Shown: positions 57,619 through 64,000 of the stretch, piece after piece
Numbering within the stretch: position 1 is the first letter of the stretch
Layout of the letters: each line of letters starts with the position of its first letter
From: Streptomyces sedi
Lineage (GTDB): Bacteria > Actinomycetota > Actinomycetes > Streptomycetales > Streptomycetaceae
DNA: 64,000 bases
Direction: 5' to 3'
Assembly: GCF_006335015.1 (NCBI RefSeq)
Contig: NZ_VDGT01000018.1
Span: 62,001-126,000, forward strand
Program-made: the position numbers and the translations under genes
The notes under the pieces: generated by a model
Told to the model about the DNA's origin: nothing
The model's database searches: none
The model's input: only the letters and a program-made list of their open reading frames with translations

Positions 57619-59256
57619 TCACTCCACGCCGATGAGCAGCGGCGCCGACTGCGCGCCGGCACACACCACGGTGTCCACGCCCAGGTGCCCCTGCCGGAGC
57701 CGTTCGGTCAGCCCCTCGGCGAGCCCGGCGGGCGCACCGGCGCCGAGCACCAGGGTCACCAGCTCGCCGCCGCCGGCCAGCATCCGTTCCAGCACCTGGG
57801 CGGCGACCTCGGGGAGTTCACCGCCGATCACCGCCACGTCGCCGTCCACCATGCCCAGCACGTCGCCGCGCTGGCAGACGCCCGCCATGGTCCACGCCTG
57901 GCGCTCGGCGACGCCGACCTCGCCGAACCTGGTGGCGCCCGCCGCCGCCGTCATCGCCACCACGTCCTCGTCGAAGCGCCGGTCCGGCGTGTGCACCGCC
58001 AGCGCCGCGATGCCCTGCACCGGGGAACGGGTCGGCACGACGGCGACCCGCGCGCCCGCCGCCCTGGCACGTTCGGCGGCGGCAGCCGCCGCGTGCCACA
58101 GCTCCTTGTCGTTGGGCAGCAGCACCACCTCGCCGGCCCCGGTGCCGGCGATCGCCGCGGCCAGCTCGGCGCCGCCCGGCAGTTCCCCCGGCCGCACGGT
58201 CAGGGTGGTGGCGCCCGCCTCGGCGCAGAGCCCGGCCAGCCCCGGCCCCGGCAGCACGGCCACGACGGCGCGCCCGCTCGCCGGCGGCTCGGCGGGGGCC
58301 GGGCCCGCGGGCGGCAGCGCGGTGATGCGGACCCGGTGCGGCCGGCCGGCGGCGATGCCGGCCTCCACGGCGGGTCCGGCCTGGGCGGTGTGCACATGGA
58401 CGTGCCACAGCCCGTCGCCGCCGACCACCACCAGGGAGTCGCCCAGCGCGTCGAGTCGGGCGCGCAGCGGCTCGACGGCGTCGTCGTCGGCGTCCAGCAG
58501 ATAGGTCACCTCGAAGCCGGTCCCGTTCTCCGGTGTCGCGCAGCCGCCGCCCGCGACGAGGTCGGCCGGTTCGCGGGTGACCGCGGTGGCCGGGCGGACC
58601 GGGCGCGGCCGTGGCACGGCGTCGGGCGGGCCGCCGAAGAGCGCGACGTCCAGCGCGTCCAGCACGGTGACCAGTCCGGTGGCCCCGGCGTCGACGACGC
58701 CGGCGGCGGCCAGCGCCGGCAGCTGCGCCGTGGTCGCGGTCAGCGCGCCGCGCGCCGCGTCGCGCGCGGCGCGCAGCACCTCGGCCAGCTCGGCGGCCGG
58801 CGCCTCGGCCGCGCGGCCGGCCGCGTCGGCGGCGGCGCCGGCGACGGTCAGCATGGTGCCCTCGACCGGGTGGGCGACGGCCCGCCGGGCCGAGGCCGCC
58901 GCCCGGCCGAGCGCCCCCGCGAGGGTGGCGGCCGTGGCGGGCTCGGGTGCGGCGGCCAGCACCTCGGCCATCCCCCGCAGCATCTGGGCGAGGATGGTGC
59001 CCGAGTTGCCGCGCGCGCCGATCAGCGCGCCGTGCGCCAGCGCGCGCGCCGCCTCGCCGAGGCTGGGCCCGCCGGCCTCGGCGGCGGCCACGGCCTGCGC
59101 GGCGGACTCGACGGTGAGGTAGAGGTTGGTGCCGGTGTCGCCGTCGGGAACGGGATAGACGTTGATGGCGTCGATGTCCTCGCGGGCCGCGCCCAGCGCG
59201 CGCACGGCCAGCCGGCTCCAGCGACTCACCGCCCCGGCGTCGAGCGGCTGCGGCAC
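57619..59256 (-). CDS. DAK2/DegV-associated domain protein (YloV/FakA-like)
   Basis: 545 residues. The N-terminal DAK2 kinase domain (about 1-200) contains DAINVYPVPDGDTGTNLYLT (magnesium-ATP loop) and LIGARGNSGTILAQMLRGMA, the two signature motifs. The middle and C-terminal domains (about 220-545), with FEVTYLLDADDDAVEPLRAR and VVLLPNDKELWHAAAA, match YloV/FakA. FakA phosphorylates fatty acids held by FakB (DegV) proteins. No fakB gene is in the window, so the substrate is open. The GTG at 59256 follows GGGAGG. Placement before recG is standard. Confidence 0.88.
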   Translation of the reverse strand: MPQPLDAGAVSRWSRLAVRALGAAREDIDAINVYPVPDGDTGTNLYLTVESAAQAVAAAEAGGPSLGEAARALAHGALIGARGNSGTILAQMLRGMAEVLAAAPEPATAATLAGALGRAAASARRAVAHPVEGTMLTVAGAAADAAGRAAEAPAAELAEVLRAARDAARGALTATTAQLPALAAAGVVDAGATGLVTVLDALDVALFGGPPDAVPRPRPVRPATAVTREPADLVAGGGCATPENGTGFEVTYLLDADDDAVEPLRARLDALGDSLVVVGGDGLWHVHVHTAQAGPAVEAGIAAGRPHRVRITALPPAGPAPAEPPASGRAVVAVLPGPGLAGLCAEAGATTLTVRPGELPGGAELAAAIAGTGAGEVVLLPNDKELWHAAAAAAERARAAGARVAVVPTRSPVQGIAALAVHTPDRRFDEDVVAMTAAAGATRFGEVGVAERQAWTMAGVCQRGDVLGMVDGDVAVIGGELPEVAAQVLERMLAGGGELVTLVLGAGAPAGLAEGLTERLRQGHLGVDTVVCAGAQSAPLLIGVE

Positions 59257-59372
59257 GGGGAACCTCCCGGGCTAGGGTGAACGGCGGGTGCAGCTTATGC
59301 CCTGCTCCGGTGACCTGGCCCGGGGCCGCTTCACCCTCCGGGGGCGATTTCGCCCTCCGGGAACGCCCGGGG

Positions 59373-59378
59373 TATGCT
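59373..59378 (+). promoter_or_regulatory. -10 element candidate of rpmB
   Basis: TATGCT lies about 128 bp before the rpmB start, in the 250-bp gap 59257-59506. A hairpin of 8 bp (59463-59483) lies in the resulting leader. A second TAGGGT at 59273-59278 is further upstream. Confidence 0.4.
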
Positions 59379-59506
59379 GCCCCGGTTGCCTGATGTCCCC
59401 TGGAGTACGTCGGGCACACCCCGGGGCCCCAGCGGCCCCGACTTTCCTCGTAAGTTCTTGGTCTCCCACGCGAGTCGTGGGGGCTGACCCGTCTTTGGAG
59501 TGACCC

Positions 59507-59692
59507 GTGGCTGCCAACTGCGATGTCTGCGGCAAGGGGCCGGGCTTCGGCAACAGCATCTCCCACTCGCACCGCCGCACGCCCCGCCGTTGGAACCCCA
59601 ACATCCAGCGGGTGCGTACGGTGATCGGTGGGACGCCGAAGCGCCTGAACGTCTGCACCTCGTGCATCAAGGCTGGCAAGGTCACTCGCTGA
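59507..59692 (+). CDS. rpmB: 50S ribosomal protein L28
   Basis: 61 residues. The zinc-ribbon form is shown by CDVCGKGPGFGN and CTSCIKAGKV. The core ISHSHRRTPRRWNPNIQRVR and VGGTPKRLNV-like tail are standard. The GTG at 59507 follows GGAG. It is a single-gene unit ended by the terminator at 59724-59754 and is divergent from the DAK2 gene. Confidence 0.96.
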   Translation: MAANCDVCGKGPGFGNSISHSHRRTPRRWNPNIQRVRTVIGGTPKRLNVCTSCIKAGKVTR

Positions 59693-59723
59693 CCCTCGGC
59701 GTACGCGCCGTTCCGGCCGCCTG

Positions 59724-59754
59724 AGCCGGCTCACCCGCGGGTGAGCCGGCTTTT
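59724..59754 (+). terminator. Rho-independent terminator of rpmB
   Basis: A 13-bp perfect stem (AGCCGGCTCACCC with its complement) ends in TTTTGTGTGT, the clearest intrinsic terminator with a T-tract in the window. It lies between the converging rpmB and thiD genes. Confidence 0.9.
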
Positions 59755-59771
59755 GTGTGTCCGGGCGCGGG

Positions 59772-60566
<795 letters not shown>

Positions 60567-60573
60567 GACCACG

Positions 60574-60579
60574 ACCCTA
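60574..60579 (-). promoter_or_regulatory. -10 element giving a leaderless thiD mRNA
   Basis: TAGGGT on the minus strand, then 7 nt, then ATG at 60566. Confidence 0.6.
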
Positions 60580-60660
60580 CTCAACGGCCCGGCGCGCGCC
60601 GCCCGGAGCCCCGTTCCGACGGGCCCGGCCGGACCGCACCTGCGCACACCCGCCGCGCCC

Positions 60661-60696
60661 GTTCAGCCCGTTCAGCCCGTTCAGCCCGTTCAGCCC
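60661..60696. repeat. 9-bp tandem repeat at the thiL stop
   Basis: Four copies of GTTCAGCCC. On the minus strand each unit carries an in-frame TGA, the first being the thiL stop at 60690-60692, so four stop codons follow in series. Confidence 0.85.
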
Positions 60697-61679
60697 GCGA
60701 AGTGGTCCCAGCCGCCCGCGTTCTCCCACGGCTCGCCGTCCACGGTCACCCGCGGCGGCGGCGCGCCCTCGGGCGCCGCGGGGGCGCCCCTGCCCCGGCT
60801 GGGCAGCACCTCGCCGATGATCCGCCACCGCGCCGGCAGCTTGGTCTCCGGCGGGAACGTGGCCACTATCGCGTGGTCCTCACCGCCGGTGAGCACCCAC
60901 TGGAGCGGGTCGACGCCGACCGCCTGGCCGATGTCGTTCATCTGCGCGGGCATGTCCAACGCGGCGGAGGCGATGTCGATGCGCACCTTGCTGCCCTGGG
61001 CGATGTGCCCGAGGTCGGCGATCAGCCCGTCGCTGACGTCGGTCATCGAGGTCGCGCCCAGCGCGGCGCCCGCCGGGCCCGCCGGGTAGGGCGGCTCCGG
61101 CCTGCGGTGGGCCTCGACGAAGGCGCGCGGGGAGCGGAACCCCCGGGAGAGCACCGCGTGCCCGGCGGCCGACCACCCCAACCAGCCGGTGACGGCGACC
61201 AGATCGCCCGGCCGCGCGCCCGTCCTGGTCAGCGGCTCCCGGCCGGCGAGGTCGCCCAGCGCGGTGATGGAGACGATCACGGTGTCGCCCCGCACCACGT
61301 CGCCGCCGGCGACCCCTGCGCCCGCGACCTGGCACTCGTCGCGGATGCCGTCCATCAACTCCACTGGCCAGGTCGCCGGGAGCTCGGCCGGCAGCACCAG
61401 TCCCAGCAGCACGGCGCTCGGGGTGGCCCCCATCGCCGCGATGTCGGCGAGGTTCTGCGCCGCCGCCTTGCGCCCCACGTCGTAGGCGGTGGACCAGTCG
61501 CGGCGGAAGTGGCTGCCCTCGACCAGGATGTCGGTGCTGGCGACCACGCGCCGGTCGGGCGCCGCCACCACGGCGGCGTCGTCCCCCGGACCCAGCCGTA
61601 CCGCCGGGGTACCGCTGATCCGGGAGGTCAGCTCCCGGATCAGCCCGAACTCCCCGAGCGCCCCCACACTGCCCTTCAC
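60690..61679 (-). CDS. thiL: Thiamine-monophosphate kinase
   Basis: 329 residues. It converts thiamine monophosphate to TPP. The family signatures are EFGLIRELTSRISG, RLGPGDDAAVV, STDILVEGSHFRRDWSTAYD, GRKAAAQNLADIAAMGA, GGDVVRGDTVIVSITALG and the C-terminal VLTGGEDHAIVATFP. All catalytic Asp residues are visible. The GTG at 61679 follows GAGGAG. It lies beside thiD but is a separate unit, 123 bp away, and is divergent from the Lrp-like gene. Confidence 0.95.
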   Translation of the reverse strand: MKGSVGALGEFGLIRELTSRISGTPAVRLGPGDDAAVVAAPDRRVVASTDILVEGSHFRRDWSTAYDVGRKAAAQNLADIAAMGATPSAVLLGLVLPAELPATWPVELMDGIRDECQVAGAGVAGGDVVRGDTVIVSITALGDLAGREPLTRTGARPGDLVAVTGWLGWSAAGHAVLSRGFRSPRAFVEAHRRPEPPYPAGPAGAALGATSMTDVSDGLIADLGHIAQGSKVRIDIASAALDMPAQMNDIGQAVGVDPLQWVLTGGEDHAIVATFPPETKLPARWRIIGEVLPSRGRGAPAAPEGAPPPRVTVDGEPWENAGGWDHFAG

Positions 61680-61816
61680 GTGAAGCCTCTCCTCGTGCTC
61701 TGTTCTGCGCCGACCTGTGCCTCAATCCGCCCGACCAACCCGGAACGCCTCTCCCGACGCAGGTCATGACGCGCTACGGTAGCGCCCCCGCTCCTCGAAG
61801 CCGCTGTGGAGGACCC

Positions 61817-62050
61817 GTGGTACAGGCGTACATCCTGATCCAGACCGAGGTGGGCAAGGCTTCCACCGTGGCAGACGTCATCTCGGAGATCCCCGGCGTC
61901 GTCCAGGCCGAGGACGTCACCGGCCCGTACGACGTGATCGCCCGCGCCGAGGCTCCCTCCGTGGACGAACTCGGCCTGCTCGTGGTCGCCGAGGTGCAGC
62001 GTGTGCCGGGAATCACCCGCACCCTGACCTGCCCGGTGGTCCATCTCTAG
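61817..62050 (+). CDS. Stand-alone Lrp/AsnC ligand-binding (RAM) domain protein
   Basis: 77 residues. It is the effector-binding half of an Lrp/AsnC regulator, with YILIQTEVGKASTVADVISE, IPGVVQAEDVTGPYDVIARA and VQRVPGITRTLTCPVVHL. The DNA-binding helix-turn-helix is absent. Such small proteins oligomerise with amino acids and may modulate full Lrp regulators. The GTG at 61817 follows GGAGG. It is conserved next to thiL in streptomycetes. Confidence 0.88.
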   Translation: MVQAYILIQTEVGKASTVADVISEIPGVVQAEDVTGPYDVIARAEAPSVDELGLLVVAEVQRVPGITRTLTCPVVHL

Positions 62051-62058
62051 CCGCTCGT

Positions 62059-62064
62059 TATGCT
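62059..62064 (+). promoter_or_regulatory. -10 element giving a leaderless DUF3515 mRNA
   Basis: TATGCT followed by 6 nt and the GTG at 62071. Confidence 0.5.
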
Positions 62065-62070
62065 CGCGAC

Positions 62071-62652
62071 GTGACCGCTCGCCCCCCGGCCGCCGCCGTG
62101 CGCCGCGCCCTGCCGCCCGCCGCCCTCGTGCTGCTGCTGGCGGCCTGCTCCCCGGGGTCGGGGGCGGCCGACGTGCGGGTGCCGGAGCCGGGCGGCGAGG
62201 CCGCGGCGGCCTGCCGCGCGCTGGCCGAGGACCTGCCGGATGTCGTGGACGGCCAGGAGCGGCGGGAGTTGGACGAGCCGTCCCCGTACGCGGCGGTCTG
62301 GGGCGAGCCCGGGATCGTGCTGCGCTGCGGCGTCGAGGCGCCGGCCGAACTCACGCCCGGCACCCCCGAGTACGAGGCCGCGCACGCCGACGTGGTGGGT
62401 GTCAACGAGGTGTCGTGGCTGCTGGAGGAGGAGTCGGGGGCCAAGCGGTTCACCACCACCGAACGGGAGGTGCTGGTCGAGATGACCGTTCCCGACTCCT
62501 ACGCCCCCGAGGTCAACCCGCTGCTGGACGTGGCCGCCCCGATCGACCGGCACATACCGCTGAGCGAGCTGTACCGGCAGGACGACCCGGACGACCCGGA
62601 GGAGCCCGACGACGCGCACGAGGGGCACGACGGGGACGGGCACCACCACTGA
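62071..62652 (+). CDS. DUF3515 domain lipoprotein
   Basis: 193 residues. The signal peptide ends in LLLLAACSPG, with the lipobox Cys at about residue 26. The DUF3515 region runs about 34-165, with VPEPGGEAAAACRALAEDLP, YAAVWGEPGIVLRCGVEAPA and VNEVSWLLEEESGAKRFTTT. A C-terminal acidic/His-rich tail (DDPDDPEEPDDAHEGHDGDG then HHH) could bind metal. Function is unknown. The GTG start is predicted leaderless. It converges with ddl. Confidence 0.85.
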   Translation: MTARPPAAAVRRALPPAALVLLLAACSPGSGAADVRVPEPGGEAAAACRALAEDLPDVVDGQERRELDEPSPYAAVWGEPGIVLRCGVEAPAELTPGTPEYEAAHADVVGVNEVSWLLEEESGAKRFTTTEREVLVEMTVPDSYAPEVNPLLDVAAPIDRHIPLSELYRQDDPDDPEEPDDAHEGHDGDGHHH

Positions 62653-62698
62653 CCCCCGGGGCTGCCCCCCGGCCCCGCGCCGCCGCCCGCGCCCGGCC

Positions 62699-63856
62699 CT
62701 ACCGCAGCCCGGTGGAGCGGCGCAGCGCCGCCTGGATCAGCAGGTCGATCAGCTCCGGGTAGTCGACGCCCGTCGCCTCCCACATCCGGGGGAACATCGA
62801 GATCGGTGTGAAGCCCGGCATCGTGTTGATCTCGTTGATGACGAACTCGCCGTTCTCCAGCAGGAAGAAGTCCGCCCGCACCAGCCCCTCGCAGGAGGCC
62901 GCCTCGAACGCCTCGACGGCCAGCCGGCGCACCTCGGCCGTCTGCTCCTCGGTCAGCGGCGCCGGCACCATGCCCTCGGCCGAGTCGATGTACTTGGCCT
63001 CGAAGTCGTAGAAGTCGTGGGTGGAGACCGGCGGGATCTCGGCCGGGAGGCTGGCGCGCGGGCCGTCCTCGAACTCCAGGACCCCGCACTCGATCTCGCG
63101 GCCCGTCAGCTGCGCCTCGATGACGACCTTCGGGTCGTGCCGCCGGGCCTCGGCGAGCGCGTCGGGCAGCCCCTCGGGCGAGGTGACCCGTGTGATGCCC
63201 ATCGAGGAGCCGGCCCTGGCCGGCTTCACGAAGACCGGCCAGCCGTGCTCGGCGGCGAACCCCTCGATCCGGGCCAGCGCGCCGTCCGGGTCGGTGGCCC
63301 ACTCGCGGGGGCGGATCACCAGGTAGGGCCCGACGGCCAGGCCGAACGAGGCGAAGACCCGCTTCATGTACTCCTTGTCCATGCCGACGGCCGAGGCGAG
63401 CACCCCGGCGCCGACGTAGGGCACCCCCGACATCTCCAGCAGCCCCTGGAGCGTGCCGTCCTCGCCGTAGGGGCCGTGCAGCACGGGCAGCACCACGTCG
63501 ACCTCGCCGAGGTCCTTGGGCACGGAGCCCTGCTCCGCGTAGACGACTTCGCGGCGCCCCGGGTCGACGGGAAGCAGCACCCCGCCGCCACCCGGCTCGG
63601 CGATGCCCTCCACGCTCGGCAACGCCCGGTCGGCGATGGCCATCCGTTCCGGCTCGTCGGCCGTGAGCGCCCACCGGCCCTCCGTCGTGATGCCGATGGG
63701 CAACACGTCGTAACGCGACCGGTCGATGGCCCGCAGCACCGCGCCTGCCGTCACCACGGAGATCGCGTGCTCGGAGCTTCGGCCGCCGAAGACCACGGCT
63801 ACGCGGGGCTTGCTGCGCTCGGAGGGAGCGGGGGAAGAGGACTCGCTGCTCATCAC
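62699..63856 (-). CDS. ddl: D-alanine--D-alanine ligase
   Basis: 385 residues. It makes the D-Ala-D-Ala dipeptide of peptidoglycan. The ATP-grasp motifs VAVVFGGRSSEHAISVVTAG, LPVLHGPYGEDGTLQGLLEM, VGMDKEYMKRVF, FVKPARAGSSMGITRV and VINEINTMPGFTPISMFPRM are intact. The Tyr/Phe position near YDFEAKYIDSAEG suggests the D-Ala rather than D-Lac type, so the gene is not a vancomycin-resistance ligase by this criterion. GTG 63856 (leaderless, TAGCCT 6 nt upstream) or ATG 63853 may start it. It follows gpsA. Confidence 0.94.
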   Translation of the reverse strand: MMSSESSSPAPSERSKPRVAVVFGGRSSEHAISVVTAGAVLRAIDRSRYDVLPIGITTEGRWALTADEPERMAIADRALPSVEGIAEPGGGGVLLPVDPGRREVVYAEQGSVPKDLGEVDVVLPVLHGPYGEDGTLQGLLEMSGVPYVGAGVLASAVGMDKEYMKRVFASFGLAVGPYLVIRPREWATDPDGALARIEGFAAEHGWPVFVKPARAGSSMGITRVTSPEGLPDALAEARRHDPKVVIEAQLTGREIECGVLEFEDGPRASLPAEIPPVSTHDFYDFEAKYIDSAEGMVPAPLTEEQTAEVRRLAVEAFEAASCEGLVRADFFLLENGEFVINEINTMPGFTPISMFPRMWEATGVDYPELIDLLIQAALRRSTGLR

Positions 63857-63862
63857 CCTCCG

Positions 63863-63868
63863 AGGCTA
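63863..63868 (-). promoter_or_regulatory. -10 element candidate of ddl
   Basis: TAGCCT on the minus strand, 6 nt before the GTG at 63856. Confidence 0.4.
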
Positions 63869-63887
63869 CCTAACGTGACGGCGGTCG

Positions 63888-64000
63888 TCAGCGGTGTTCG
63901 GCCTTGGCGGTTCGCGACATCAGCTCCTTGACCGCGACCCGGGGCGAGGTCCCCTCGTGCACGATGCCGACGACCGTCTCCGTGATGGGCATCTCCACAT
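63888..64000 (-). CDS. gpsA: Glycerol-3-phosphate dehydrogenase, C-terminal part
   Basis: Only the last 36 or so codons lie in the window. The translation EMPITETVVGIVHEGTSPRV, then AVKELMSRTAKAEHR and a TGA at 63888, matches the C-terminal end of GpsA, which supplies sn-glycerol-3-phosphate for phospholipid synthesis. It is 31 bp upstream of ddl on the same strand, as in S. coelicolor. Confidence 0.85.
   Translation of the reverse strand, partial: VEMPITETVVGIVHEGTSPRVAVKELMSRTAKAEHR

Noticed and set aside
59288..59503. 71-codon plus-strand frame upstream of rpmB, near a TAGGGT box
   Set aside because: No recognisable motif and atypical composition. It more likely belongs to the rpmB leader.
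60661..60696. CRISPR-like repeat array
   Set aside because: The 9-bp units are contiguous, have no spacers and no cas genes are near.

Overview
This 64 kb window is chromosomal core DNA from a Streptomyces or a very close relative. The evidence is the very high GC content, frequent GTG and TTG starts, leaderless promoters, the sporulation sigma factor WhiG, the Streptomyces-type regulator NsdA, four tandem type I signal peptidases, and a gene order that, from memory, follows the S. coelicolor SCO5559-SCO5657 region read backwards. I see no prophage, insertion sequence, CRISPR array, tRNA or rRNA gene.

0-13.1 kb is the accessory-like part. It holds the start of an aldehyde dehydrogenase, a two-gene ABC exporter behind a 24-bp perfect palindrome, a secreted family-10-like glycoside hydrolase, a thiamine ABC transporter (ThiB-ThiP-ThiQ) headed by a TPP riboswitch, the rRNA/tRNA methyltransferase gene rlmN, a lipoprotein peptidase, and a divergent, leaderless histidine kinase with its response regulator. 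13.1-17.5 kb is the translation and envelope operon rpsB-tsf-pyrH-frr-cdsA. 18.0-23.5 kb carries yraN, a ComM/YifB-like ATPase, dprA, whiG, a TetR regulator and an M23 peptidase. Compared with the gene order I remember for other streptomycetes this block looks inverted, and its last two genes overlap tail to tail by 504 bp.

23.6-34.2 kb holds DUF2469, sipZ-sipY-sipX-sipW, rplS, trmD, rimM, khpA, rpsP, an SprT-like metalloprotein, an archaeal/eukaryal-type prolyl-tRNA synthetase and ffh. 34.2-38.5 kb is the nitrogen-sensing operon amtB-glnK-glnD with a recognisable GlnR operator. Then follow nsdA, a small primase-polymerase-like protein, ftsY, smc, a 68-residue coiled-coil protein, acylphosphatase, a secreted CAP-domain protein, mutM, rnc, rpmF, DUF177, a DivIVA-like coiled-coil protein, an orphan gene, coaD, rsmD, a small streptomycete protein, recG, a DAK2-domain protein, rpmB, thiD, thiL, an HTH-less Lrp-type protein, a DUF3515 lipoprotein, ddl and the end of gpsA.

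Functionally the window links protein export (Ffh, FtsY, four signal peptidases), ribosome assembly (S2, S16, L19, L28, L32, RimM, RsmD, RNase III), chromosome maintenance (SMC, RecG, DprA, MutM), nitrogen control, thiamine supply (uptake at one end, ThiD and ThiL at the other) and development (WhiG, NsdA). No clear new multi-gene system stands out. The best leads are regulatory palindromes upstream of whiG and of the ABC exporter, the antisense gene overlap, the lost sipX stop, the apparent block inversion bounded by DnaA-box-like motifs, and the orphan and Prim-Pol genes.
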